This document shows positions 27,312 through 34,910 of a DNA stretch of 41,728 nucleotides, one piece after another. The position numbers and the translations under genes were made by a program. The notes under the pieces were generated by a model that worked only from the letters and a program-made list of their open reading frames with translations, searched no databases and was not told the DNA's origin. Each line of letters begins with the position of its first letter. The stretch's first letter is position 1. Source of the DNA: Gemmatimonadota bacterium (GTDB lineage: Bacteria; Gemmatimonadota; Gemmatimonadetes; Longimicrobiales; Gaopeijiaceae); assembly GCA_022563405.1 (NCBI GenBank), contig JADFNK010000001.1:97980-139707 (forward strand), given 5' to 3'.

Positions 27312-27842
27312 ATGGAAGACTCTGCCCTAAGGGAGGACCGGAGGGCCGCCGCGCGGCGGACGCTCACCGCACTCCTGATCACGGTGTCCGCACTCTTCGT
27401 GGGTTCGGTTCTGTTCATGGTGGTGCGGGGTGACCAAAGTGCCCCCGAAGGAAGGCGGGTCTTGGCCGTACTTCCCATCCAGGGGTCAAACTCTGCGACT
27501 GCATCGGGCCGGTATGATGGGTTTGCCGAGGGGCTGACGGCGTATTTCGGCCGCGCCGACCCCATGGACCTGGGTGTGTTCGGACCGGCCAGCACCTCCC
27601 GGTTGGTCGAGTCCGGAGAGGACCCTCTGGCGGTGGGCAGAACACTCGGCGCCGATATGGTTCTGGTCGGGCGTGAGGTTGTCGGCGACTTCTCTTCTAT
27701 GCTCGTGGTGGAGTTGTTCCGCGTCGATGATGGCACCACCCTCTGGCGAGATGAGTTCGAGGCCGGCCCCGACCTGGACAGAACCGCGCTGTTGCTCCGA
27801 GTGGCAATCGACGTGACCGACGTTCTGGATCTTCCCCGCTGA
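27312..27842 (+). CDS. TolB-like domain membrane protein
   Basis: This is a 176-aa protein with one membrane helix (about residues 18-38) followed by a domain like the TolB-like segment (COG5616) found in many cyclase- or TPR-containing sensors: RRVLAVLPIQGSNSATASG, then FAEGLTAYFGRADPMDLGVF, LGADMVLVGREVVGDFSSML and FRVDDGTTLWRDEFE. The ATG at 27312 has GGGAGGGG at a good distance. In other proteins this domain is usually fused to a kinase, cyclase or TPR part; here it stands alone, two genes from a cyclase-TPR protein that lacks it. It follows the DUF1207 gene by 34 bp and is probably co-transcribed. The biological role is unknown. Confidence 0.78.
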   Translation: MEDSALREDRRAAARRTLTALLITVSALFVGSVLFMVVRGDQSAPEGRRVLAVLPIQGSNSATASGRYDGFAEGLTAYFGRADPMDLGVFGPASTSRLVESGEDPLAVGRTLGADMVLVGREVVGDFSSMLVVELFRVDDGTTLWRDEFEAGPDLDRTALLLRVAIDVTDVLDLPR

Positions 27843-27861
27843 GATGTAGGCTCCCCCCCTA

Positions 27862-28767
27862 TCAGGCCAGGACGGCCTCTACGGTGCCACAGTGGATAAC
27901 AACCGTGTCGGACGGGTTGATGGCGTAGCCCCCCGCGAGGGTCACGGCTACCGCGGTCTCCGCTTTGGCTGCCGTGTTCAGTACGAACTCGTCTCGCTCT
28001 CTCAGGCCCTCGATGCTCAGACCCAACCCGCCGAGTTGATCCCCCTCGTATGGATCAGCGCCGGCGAGGTAGAGCACGAGCTGAGGCCGGTATTCCTCGA
28101 GTACCCTCGGCAGGTGCTTGTGGAGTAGTCGCATATACTCTTCGTCTCCCACGCCGTCATCGAGCCCCACATCCAGGTCCCCGGGGGGTTTGACCGCCGG
28201 ATAGTTCCACTGGTGATGCATGGAGAACGTGAAGACACGAGGCTCCTCGGCGAAGATCGACGCCGTGCCGTTACCGTGGTGGACATCGAGGTCGACGATG
28301 AGGATTCGGTCCACTTCCTGTGCGTCGATTAATGTGGCCGCAGCGATCGCGACGTCATTGAGCAGGCAAAAACCCTCACCATGGTCAGCGAAAGCGTGGT
28401 GAAACCCTCCCCCCAGATGGACCGATCGCCCCTGTGAGATCGCGAGTTGGCTGGCCAGGGTCGTGCCCCCCGCACAAAGGAGAGAAGCCTCTCTCAACTC
28501 GGGTGAGAATGGGAGTTCGAGGAGGTGTTCTTCATCCCGTGTAAACGTGCCCTCAGAGATCTTGGTCCAATAGGACTCGAGGTGGACGCGGAGGACGTCC
28601 TCAACCTTGGCCGGCTGGGGCGTCCGCAGATCAGCACTGGCCAAAGTGCCGTTCGCCTCGAGACGCTCTTTGATCAGCCGGTACTTTTCGACGGGGAACA
28701 CGTGGTCGCCGATGTCCACCTCGTACTGAGGACACCAGACCACGGGGACCCCACCCCGCTGAAACAT
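27862..28767 (-). CDS. Histone deacetylase family (class II-like) deacetylase
   Basis: This is a 301-aa zinc deacetylase of the arginase/HDAC superfamily, related to bacterial acetoin-utilisation AcuC-like and acetylpolyamine or small-molecule amidohydrolases. The tandem His pair is in GGGFHHAFADHGEGFCLLND (His123, His124). Zinc ligands are Asp161 and His163 in LIVDLDVHHGNGTA and Asp238 in YLAGADPYEGD, and the catalytic-Tyr loop is LAGGY near 275-279. The ATG at 28767 has GGGAGGTG upstream. It is transcribed away from the OmpA lipoprotein in the same direction, with 109 bp between that hold two inverted repeats around a -10 box. Substrate is unknown; no acetoin genes are nearby. Confidence 0.93.
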   Translation of the reverse strand: MFQRGGVPVVWCPQYEVDIGDHVFPVEKYRLIKERLEANGTLASADLRTPQPAKVEDVLRVHLESYWTKISEGTFTRDEEHLLELPFSPELREASLLCAGGTTLASQLAISQGRSVHLGGGFHHAFADHGEGFCLLNDVAIAAATLIDAQEVDRILIVDLDVHHGNGTASIFAEEPRVFTFSMHHQWNYPAVKPPGDLDVGLDDGVGDEEYMRLLHKHLPRVLEEYRPQLVLYLAGADPYEGDQLGGLGLSIEGLRERDEFVLNTAAKAETAVAVTLAGGYAINPSDTVVIHCGTVEAVLA

Positions 28768-28785
28768 CGCGCACCTCCCTTCGAC

Positions 28786-28801
28786 CCACCGTCAACGGTG
28801 G
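28786..28801. promoter_or_regulatory. Inverted repeat in the HDAC gene leader
   Basis: CCACCGT and ACGGTGG form a perfect 7-bp inverted repeat with a 2-base centre, 19 bp upstream of the deacetylase start codon and downstream of the candidate -10 box. It is placed like a repressor operator. Confidence 0.5.
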
Positions 28802-28821
28802 TTCTGACTTCCCACCTGCAG

Positions 28822-28849
28822 CGACCTCGTTATATACGTCGGGAGGTCG
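28822..28849 (-). promoter_or_regulatory. -10 box framed by a 7-bp inverted repeat, HDAC gene promoter
   Basis: CGACCTC (28822-28828) and GAGGTCG (28843-28849) flank TATATAAC (minus strand, 28829-28836), a good -10 box for the deacetylase gene. No clear -35 is seen. The repeat could be an operator over the promoter or a hairpin ending the upstream OmpA transcript. Confidence 0.5.
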
Positions 28850-28876
28850 GGGGGAGGTTCACCGAGTGCCGATAAA

Positions 28877-29545
28877 TTACAGCTCGCTCCCGGCGACCAA
28901 CGCGGTGTCGGTTACGTAACCGAGGTGCTCGATAACGAGCACTACGCGCCGGTTTTCCCAGCCAGCCAGTTGCCCGCCCTGCCCAGGTGCGACAAGACGG
29001 CTCGCGTCTTCGCCGTAGCTCACGGCCCTGACACGCTCCGGGGAGAAATCTTCGGATTCGACCAGATAACGCTGGACGGCTTCGGCCCGGCGCAGTCCGA
29101 GCGCCAGGTTGTAAGTCGCCGAGCCGGTCGGATCGGTGAATCCTTCGACGGTCAAGAGGGCATCCGGGTAAAACTCGGCCACAACGCCCGCGAATCGGTC
29201 GAGCACCGGAAGATCTTCGGGTCGCAGGTCCGCCTTGTCGAACGGGAAATACACCGGCATGTCGAAGCGAATCGCCGTTTCGAGTCGTTGAACCGTGACG
29301 TCGAACTCCCCCTCCAGCGCGGAAAGGCCTCTGGCGAGCCCGTCCAGGCGGGCCTCCAACCGGGCCAACTGCCCTTCCGTACGAAGGTCCGAACCGCTCG
29401 CGGTCTGCTCCATTTCGGCTCGGAGAGCGGCCATTTCCGTGTCGAATTGTTCCTGTCCTACATGCGCGCAGGCCGCCGTGATGCCGGCGAATGTCAGTGC
29501 GGCCCCCCTGATCAGGCGTGTCCGTAAAGTGATACCCCTACCCAT
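28877..29545 (-). CDS. OmpA-family lipoprotein (Pal-like)
   Basis: This 222-aa protein has a signal peptide ending in ITAAC (Cys26, probable lipidation), a coiled-coil segment (about residues 33-90: EQFDTEMAALRAEMEQ, LARLEARLDGLARGLSALEG) and a C-terminal OmpA peptidoglycan-binding domain (about 95-205). The domain shows PVYFPFDKADLRPED, VEGFTDPTGSATYNLALGLR with the Asp and Arg that contact diaminopimelate, and NRRVVLVIEHL. It likely tethers the outer membrane to peptidoglycan. ATG at 29545 has GGGAGGA upstream, and a promoter lies at 29588-29616. No tolB/pal neighbours are seen, so it is probably an additional family member rather than Pal itself. Confidence 0.92.
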   Translation of the reverse strand: MGRGITLRTRLIRGAALTFAGITAACAHVGQEQFDTEMAALRAEMEQTASGSDLRTEGQLARLEARLDGLARGLSALEGEFDVTVQRLETAIRFDMPVYFPFDKADLRPEDLPVLDRFAGVVAEFYPDALLTVEGFTDPTGSATYNLALGLRRAEAVQRYLVESEDFSPERVRAVSYGEDASRLVAPGQGGQLAGWENRRVVLVIEHLGYVTDTALVAGSEL

Positions 29546-29587
29546 TGTCGATCCTCCCCGTGACGAGACCCAAGCGGTACTTCAGCA

Positions 29588-29616
29588 ATTAGTCTTAGAT
29601 GCATGAAGGATGCCAA
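29588..29616 (-). promoter_or_regulatory. Sigma-70-type promoter of the OmpA lipoprotein gene
   Basis: On the minus strand TTGGCA (29611-29616) and ACTAAT (29588-29593) are separated by 17 bases. The -10 is a 4-of-6 match. Transcription would start near 29581, about 36 bases before the start codon. Confidence 0.5.
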
Positions 29617-29644
29617 GATTCCGATGCTCACTGGAGATCGAGGT

Positions 29645-29989
29645 CTAGTCCTCTGGCACCAGCTGGTCGGTCTTGGCCGCCATAATGAAGTCGTTTTGGT
29701 GGAGGCCGCGGATCTTATGGGTCCACCAGGTCACGGTGACGCTCCCCCACTCGGTCAGGAGCGCCGGGTGATGGCCCTCTGCCTCGGCAAGCGCGCCCAC
29801 GGAGTTTGTAAAGGCTAGTGCATCGGCGAAACCGGGGAACGCGAACGCCCGCTCGAGACGTTGAACACCGTCTCGTTCCACGAGCGCCCACTCGGGAACC
29901 TGCTCGTGTAACGTCCGGCTCTCCTCCGCCGTGACTCGCGGGGCTCCCCGCTGGCAGGCCTCACATTTCATCTGTGTCAGTTCGCTCAT
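29645..29989 (-). CDS. phhB: Pterin-4a-carbinolamine dehydratase (PhhB/DCoH)
   Basis: This 113-aa enzyme dehydrates 4a-hydroxytetrahydropterin, recycling the cofactor of aromatic amino acid hydroxylases; in bacteria without such hydroxylases the role is less clear. The family core is intact: [20 protein letters not shown], then [19 protein letters not shown] with the catalytic His pair, then [19 protein letters not shown] with the third His. The N-terminal [13 protein letters not shown] with a CxxC is common in this family. I chose the ATG at 29989; a TTG at 30010 is in frame but adds residues not typical of the family. No phenylalanine hydroxylase gene lies in the window. Confidence 0.93.
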   Translation of the reverse strand: MSELTQMKCEACQRGAPRVTAEESRTLHEQVPEWALVERDGVQRLERAFAFPGFADALAFTNSVGALAEAEGHHPALLTEWGSVTVTWWTHKIRGLHQNDFIMAAKTDQLVPED

Positions 29990-30136
29990 AATCAGACCAT
30001 CCGGAGCCAATGGTGGAGACTTTACACGATCTCGAGAGGAGATTCCTGGCCAATATGGCTTGGTTCGATCGGGCGCGCATGCGATCTCTTTCCGCCGGTC
30101 CGTTGCACGGGCGCGCGTCAGGGTCGATCTTGCCGA

Positions 30137-31951
30137 ATGAAGATCCGTTATATAGATGGTCCTCGGCTCCGGCGAGCGCTCATCGCGGGTTGCCAGTGGG
30201 CGCAGCTACAACGTGCGGAGCTCAATCGCATCAACGTCTTCCCCGTGCCCGACGGGGATACCGGCACCAATCTGTACCTGACGGCGCAGGCGATCGCCGA
30301 ACATCTCGAGCACAGTACTGAACGGTCCGTTGGTGCGGTGGCGCACGAGGCGGCGCAGGCGGCCGTCCTTGGGGCCCGGGGGAACTGCGGTATGATGCTG
30401 TCCCACTTTCTCCTCGGTTTCGCTCGCAGCTTGGAGGGTCAGCGTCGGATGGATGCTTCCGATTTCGGCATCGCGTTGGAAGCCGGGGTCCAACACCTTT
30501 CCGACGCGCTCGAGGAACCGGTAGAAGGTACGATTCTCACGGTCATGCGAGACACGGCTAAGGCCGTTTCTGGTGCGCAGATCGATGACATCGCTCCGCT
30601 TGCCGAGCACATGCTCGATCGGGCCCACGACTCTCTGAAGCGCACTCCGGAGCTCCTTCCGGTGCTCTCCGCGGCGGGCGTCGTCGATGCCGGTGCGAAA
30701 GGCTTCGTGAGTCTCCTGGAAGGAGCAGTCATGTTTCTGCGGGGGGATTCGATAACCGCGGAGGCCGGAGCGGATTTTACGGCTGGCCCCCCGGTGGTGG
30801 CCTCGGTCGAATATCCGGATCGCGTGGAGCGATACCGGTTCTGCACCGAGGCGCTCGTCCGCGGGAACGACCTACCCGATCAAGCAGAGGTTCGTGGCAA
30901 CCTGCGCGCCCGGGGTGACTCACTCATTGTGATCCGCTCTGATGACGTGCTCAAGGTGCATGTCCACACGGACGAGCCCGAAGAGGTCTTCTCGTACCTG
31001 AAGGGTTTGGGCGACCTCATCACCCATAAGGCCGAGGACATGAAGGCCCAGTACGACGCGGTGGGGCGGGCGTCGACTTCACATCTCGCCCTCGCGCGCC
31101 GTCCCGTCGGTGTTCTCACCGACAGTGCCGCCGACCTCCCCGAGGAGATCGTCCGTGCCCACGGTATCCAGGTAGTCCCGATGATGTTGGTCGATGGCGA
31201 CGAGGTCTACAGGGACGGCGTGGACATCACAGCGGAGCAGTTTCACAAGATGTTGGCTTCGCAGGAGCGCTTGCCGACCACTTCACAACCGCCACCGGGC
31301 TCCTTTCTGGAGGGCTTCAAACGGGCCGCCGCTGATGCCGAGCAGGTCGTGGCGGTGGTCTTGAGTTCCGGTCTCTCCGGCGCTTACACGTCCGCGGCAG
31401 CGGCCGCTGCTCAGGAGCCGGATCTGCCGATCCATCTCGCGGATTCTCGGGGAGTTTCTCTTCTTCAGGGGCTCCTGGTGTTGAAGGCCACGGAGTTGGC
31501 GGAGTTGGCCATGCCCGCTGATGAGATCGTGAAGGAGTTGGCCCGCATCAGAGATCAATCGGGTATCATGTTCACGATCGAGACATTCGACCGCCTGTTG
31601 GCGTCGGGCAGGGTCAGCCGGAGCCAAGCCTTTTTCGCGAACTTGTTGAACGTCAAGCCGATCTTGGCGATCGATCAGAAGGGCGAAGTGGTCCCCCGGG
31701 CCAAGGCGATTGGACGGAAGCGTGTCATGGTGGCACTCCTGGATGCCGTAGCCGAAGACATGGGGCGTGAGCCGGAGAAGGTTCGTTTCGGAATCGTACA
31801 CGTCGGAATTCCGGAGATCGTGCCAGAAGTGCGGGAACTCGTCGTGGCCCGTTATGGGGAAGTCGAAATCCTCAACGCCCCGATTACGCCTGTGGTCGCG
31901 ACACACCTCGGCTTCGGGGCTTGGGGTCTCGCCTATATGGTGGAGGATTAG
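30137..31951 (+). CDS. Fatty acid kinase fusion: FakA-type DAK2 kinase plus FakB-type DegV lipid carrier
   Basis: This 604-aa protein joins two normally separate subunits. Residues of about 1-200 are a DAK2/DhaL kinase: [16 protein letters not shown] holds the metal-binding Asp residues (about 39-41) and [12 protein letters not shown] follows (about 79-90). Residues of about 225-315 are the FakA middle domain ([37 protein letters not shown]). From about 322 to the end is a DegV/FakB domain: [36 protein letters not shown] and LNVKPILAI. FakB proteins bind a fatty acid that FakA phosphorylates to acyl-phosphate for phospholipid synthesis. The usual FakA C-terminal domain seems replaced by FakB. 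The start is the ATG at 30137, 147 bp from the divergent dehydratase gene. Confidence 0.94.
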   Translation: MKIRYIDGPRLRRALIAGCQWAQLQRAELNRINVFPVPDGDTGTNLYLTAQAIAEHLEHSTERSVGAVAHEAAQAAVLGARGNCGMMLSHFLLGFARSLEGQRRMDASDFGIALEAGVQHLSDALEEPVEGTILTVMRDTAKAVSGAQIDDIAPLAEHMLDRAHDSLKRTPELLPVLSAAGVVDAGAKGFVSLLEGAVMFLRGDSITAEAGADFTAGPPVVASVEYPDRVERYRFCTEALVRGNDLPDQAEVRGNLRARGDSLIVIRSDDVLKVHVHTDEPEEVFSYLKGLGDLITHKAEDMKAQYDAVGRASTSHLALARRPVGVLTDSAADLPEEIVRAHGIQVVPMMLVDGDEVYRDGVDITAEQFHKMLASQERLPTTSQPPPGSFLEGFKRAAADAEQVVAVVLSSGLSGAYTSAAAAAAQEPDLPIHLADSRGVSLLQGLLVLKATELAELAMPADEIVKELARIRDQSGIMFTIETFDRLLASGRVSRSQAFFANLLNVKPILAIDQKGEVVPRAKAIGRKRVMVALLDAVAEDMGREPEKVRFGIVHVGIPEIVPEVRELVVARYGEVEILNAPITPVVATHLGFGAWGLAYMVED

Positions 31952-31974
31952 AAGATCGAGGACCAGAAGGCGAC

Positions 31975-32259
31975 CTAGGGAAGAGCTTCTCCAATGGCCA
32001 CGATCGCGTGCTCCGGCACGAGGTGGAGGTCGTCTTCGATCAGCCGCGCCGCCTCATGGAGGATGATCACCAGTGCTCCTGAGGGGAGCCCCTCGTGCTG
32101 TCCAGGTACGTCGTACTCCTCACTAGGCGTGTGGAGAACAACTTGCCCACGCCTCAGACTGCGGTCCGCGCACGTTCCGACCAGGCGTACGGTCGCCCAT
32201 CCCGGGCGCGGCGACCATATGAGGTTGGTCGGAGTTCGAAATCTCTGTTCAGACATCAT
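31975..32259 (-). CDS. Small hypothetical protein
   Basis: This 94-aa protein is of no family I recognise. It starts at tandem ATG codons (32259 and 32256), the first overlapping the upstream gene's stop by 11 bp, with AGGA about eight bases before. The sequence has beta-type stretches (TNLIWSPRPGWATVRLVGTC, GALVIILHEAARLIEDDLHL) and no signal or membrane segment. Its tight overlap with the 153-aa gene suggests that the two form one unit and may work together. The coding evidence is the overlap, the ribosome-binding site and the protein-like composition; function is unknown. Confidence 0.62.
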   Translation of the reverse strand: MMSEQRFRTPTNLIWSPRPGWATVRLVGTCADRSLRRGQVVLHTPSEEYDVPGQHEGLPSGALVIILHEAARLIEDDLHLVPEHAIVAIGEALP

Positions 32260-32710
32260 CCGTTTCGTCCTGTATTTTCTGTCGACCAGCGACAAGAAGA
32301 TCATAGGTAGCCGACTGCGCGGCTGATAGTTCCGGCGGGAGGCCGACAACGAGCGCCCGGCCTTTCGTTCCCTGGGGGATGTGGAGGACCATTCGATCGG
32401 GCGGTGTGGGTGGTGCGTATGGGCGCCTTCGCCCGGTCGTATCGATCTCTATGGGCGTTCCGGGGACCGTCAACTCGGCCATGCGGCATCCGAACTGTTG
32501 CCAGGCCGTCAAAGGGTCGTTGCCGGCCTCGGCGATCGAGGGCACCAGTTCGTTCTCGTAGTACGCCACGGCCTCCTTGTAGGCGTCCGGGTCGGTCACC
32601 TGCATTTCGCGAAGGCGCTTTCGGTAGAACTCCCTCGGGTCCTTCGCGCCCGTCTTGCCAAGGGCGGCTTCGAAGATCTGGTCAGCCCGTTCGTGTGCTT
32701 CTTGGTCCAT
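32249..32710 (-). CDS. Conserved-looking hypothetical protein
   Basis: This is a 153-aa soluble protein without a recognised domain. The N-terminal half is helical and charged (ERADQIFEAALGKTG, DPREFYRKRLREMQVTDPDA, YKEAVAYYENELVPSIAEAG), and a conserved-looking DPLTAWQQFGCRMAEL follows. The C-terminal half is Pro-rich, then beta-like (MVLHIPQGTKGRALVVGLPP). The ATG at 32710 follows GGACGGGG; a GTG one codon earlier is less likely. It is preceded on the same strand by the VWA protein gene (72 bp away) and overlaps the small gene after it. Function is unknown. Confidence 0.75.
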   Translation of the reverse strand: MDQEAHERADQIFEAALGKTGAKDPREFYRKRLREMQVTDPDAYKEAVAYYENELVPSIAEAGNDPLTAWQQFGCRMAELTVPGTPIEIDTTGRRRPYAPPTPPDRMVLHIPQGTKGRALVVGLPPELSAAQSATYDLLVAGRQKIQDETDDV

Positions 32711-32782
32711 CACCCCGTCCGGTTGGCATCAGGCGACTTTGCCGCTGTGCTCTGGTCAGAATCGCGGCGCGGGGTGAGGGGG

Positions 32783-34819
32783 TCAACTGCGATCTGCCAG
32801 GCGTTGGGCCTCCTCGACCATCCGTACGAATTCTTTTCGATATCCTTCGTGGTCCGGGCCGACCGAGCTCCGGGCCCAGCGGAGAACGGCCGCCAGGTCC
32901 GCAGCCCCGCGGTACTCGGAGTCGCGGAGGACCATCCCGAATGCCGCCACAGACGCGGCGAACGTGAAGTCCGACGAAGGCGCGACATCGAAGTCTACAT
33001 CGGTGTCCCTCACCGCGTGACTGAGAAGCCGGCTCCGGCTCCCATCCGGGTCCTTGTACCGCAGTTTGACGAAGAGCATCTCGGAGCTTTCGCGTAATGA
33101 GACCCGTTCGTCGGTGCGCTGATAGCGCAACTCGTCCAGGCCCCGAATGGCCGTACCCGAATCGACCCCGGTGGGAATGACCTCGTACAGCGCGGTCACC
33201 GTGTGGCCCGCGCCGAGATCTCCGGAGTCTTTTCGGTCGTCGTTGAAGTCCTCCGCAGCGAGCATACGGTTTTCATATCCGATCAGGCGGTATGCCTTTA
33301 CGTGGGCTGGATTGAACTCCACTTGGATCTTTACGTCCTTCGCTATGGTGTACAGAGTGCCTCCGAATTCCTGCACCAGGACCTTCTGGGCTTCGTGCAC
33401 ACTGTCGATGTAGGCGAAGTTGCCGTTTCCATGGTCCGCGATCTGCTCCATCTTCGCGTCCTGGAGGTTTCCTGTCCCGAAACCGAGCACCGTCAGAAAT
33501 GTGCCCTCGTCCCGGCGTTCCTCTATCAGGCGAATCATTTCCGCGTCACTCGAGGGTCCGACATTGAAATCGCCGTCGCTCGCCAGGATCACGCGGTTGT
33601 TTCCGCCCTCCATGTGATGTTTCCGTGCGACATCGTACGCCAACCGTAGGCCGGCGCCACCGGCGGTGGATCCCCCGGCCTCCAGCCGCGTGAGGGCTTC
33701 GAGGATGGCCTCTTTGTCCGCACCGGACGTAGGCTCGAGGACCAGCCCGGCGGCACCGGCATACACGACGATCGCCACGCGGTCCTGCGGCCGCAGTTGG
33801 TTCACCAGCATACCGAGGGCCGACTTCAGTAGCGGAAGTTTGTTAGCAGGCTGCATCGAGCCCGAGACGTCCACCAGGAAGACGAGGTTGCTCGGGGGAA
33901 GGTCCGCGGTGTTGATGCGCCGCCCCTGAATTCCGATGCGCACCAGCCGATGCATGGGATTCCACGGGGCGGGCCCGACCTCCGTTTGGACCAGGAACGG
34001 ATCCGGTCCCTCCGGGTTCGGCAGGTCGTACGTGAAGTAGTTGATCAACTCTTCGATACGAACCGCGTCGGCCGGCGGAAGCTGCCCGGAACGGATGAAG
34101 CGGCGAACATTGGAGTAGGACGCGCGATCCACGTCGATACCAAACGTCGAGAGCGGGTTGGCGCCCACCGCCATGAACTCGTTCTCGTAGATCCGGTCGT
34201 AACCTTCGCGCTGAAAGTTCGGGTTGTAACGCCCTGGAAGCCTCTGACCCGGCGGTTGTAGCTCCGAATAGGTCTGTCCCCGTCGTCTCTGTTGTGCATC
34301 GACCCGGCGGGCATTCTCGTTGAGTGCGCGGGGCAAGGCGAACGCAACAGAAACGGCGTCCGCGGTTATTCTCATGCGCTCGGCGTCCGCCTCGACGGCA
34401 CCGCCGATGGCTGCCGCTCCGTTCCTGTCGTCGGGTGATTCCGACGGCGCCGACGAGTGCAAGGCGAAGTCGACGCGGAGCGACTGGGCGCCGAGGCTCA
34501 CCGTCTTCGTCGACGGGGTGTAGCCGGTCAGATCGGCTCGAATGACGATCTCCGATCTGGCCGAGGCGGGAAACCCGGCCGAGGCGGGAATTGTGAGTCG
34601 ATACCGCCCGTTGTTCGCAGCCAGGGCGCTCAGGGTGAGGCCCTCCACGTGGATCCGTGCCCCCGTGAGCGGGGCTCCGGAGGAGGCGTCGGTGACCATG
34701 CCCGATACGACCGTCGCGGTGATCGCGTACCCTCGGACCCCATCGGTTGGGCTCGTAACCAGCGGTACGCCCGAGATCAATCCGCCGAAAATCGCCAAAA
34801 CAATCATGAAGACCCGCAT
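32783..34819 (-). CDS. YfbK-like von Willebrand factor type A protein with DUF3520
   Basis: This 678-aa exported protein has an N-terminal signal sequence (MRVFMIVLAIFGGLISG), a carboxypeptidase-regulatory-like beta domain at about residues 35-115 (VVSGMVTDASSGAPLTGARI), a YfbK-type N-terminal region (PLSTFGIDVDRASYSNVRRF, DAVRIEELINYFTYDLP), a VWA domain with the MIDAS motif DVSGSM (about 317-322) and later ASDGDFNVG, and a C-terminal DUF3520 region (YENRMLAAEDFNDDRKDSGD, VALYEVIP-like). Such proteins are periplasmic or surface adhesion-like and their role is unknown. The ATG at 34819 has GGGGGGGAT upstream. A 6-residue repeat (PASAGF/PASARS) from an 18-bp duplication lies in the regulatory-like domain. 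Confidence 0.93.
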   Translation of the reverse strand: MRVFMIVLAIFGGLISGVPLVTSPTDGVRGYAITATVVSGMVTDASSGAPLTGARIHVEGLTLSALAANNGRYRLTIPASAGFPASARSEIVIRADLTGYTPSTKTVSLGAQSLRVDFALHSSAPSESPDDRNGAAAIGGAVEADAERMRITADAVSVAFALPRALNENARRVDAQQRRRGQTYSELQPPGQRLPGRYNPNFQREGYDRIYENEFMAVGANPLSTFGIDVDRASYSNVRRFIRSGQLPPADAVRIEELINYFTYDLPNPEGPDPFLVQTEVGPAPWNPMHRLVRIGIQGRRINTADLPPSNLVFLVDVSGSMQPANKLPLLKSALGMLVNQLRPQDRVAIVVYAGAAGLVLEPTSGADKEAILEALTRLEAGGSTAGGAGLRLAYDVARKHHMEGGNNRVILASDGDFNVGPSSDAEMIRLIEERRDEGTFLTVLGFGTGNLQDAKMEQIADHGNGNFAYIDSVHEAQKVLVQEFGGTLYTIAKDVKIQVEFNPAHVKAYRLIGYENRMLAAEDFNDDRKDSGDLGAGHTVTALYEVIPTGVDSGTAIRGLDELRYQRTDERVSLRESSEMLFVKLRYKDPDGSRSRLLSHAVRDTDVDFDVAPSSDFTFAASVAAFGMVLRDSEYRGAADLAAVLRWARSSVGPDHEGYRKEFVRMVEEAQRLADRS

Positions 34820-34844
34820 CGTGATCCCCCCCCGCTGTTGACCC

Positions 34845-34868
34845 GCAGGATCGAGGAATCGGTCCTGC
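34845..34868 (-). terminator. Hairpin after rho, possible terminator
   Basis: GCAGGATCG and CGGTCCTGC pair over nine positions (one U-G wobble) around a 6-base loop, about 43-66 bases past the rho stop codon at 34911 on the minus strand. No U-tract follows. Confidence 0.45.
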
Positions 34869-34910
34869 TTACCCTAGAGGACGAACAGGGGCCTCACACT
34901 TGCACATGGG

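Noticed and set aside
30010-30136. A short plus-strand frame from an ATG at 30010
   Set aside because: It runs out of frame into the FakA-FakB gene start, overlaps the control region of two divergent genes and has no ribosome-binding site.
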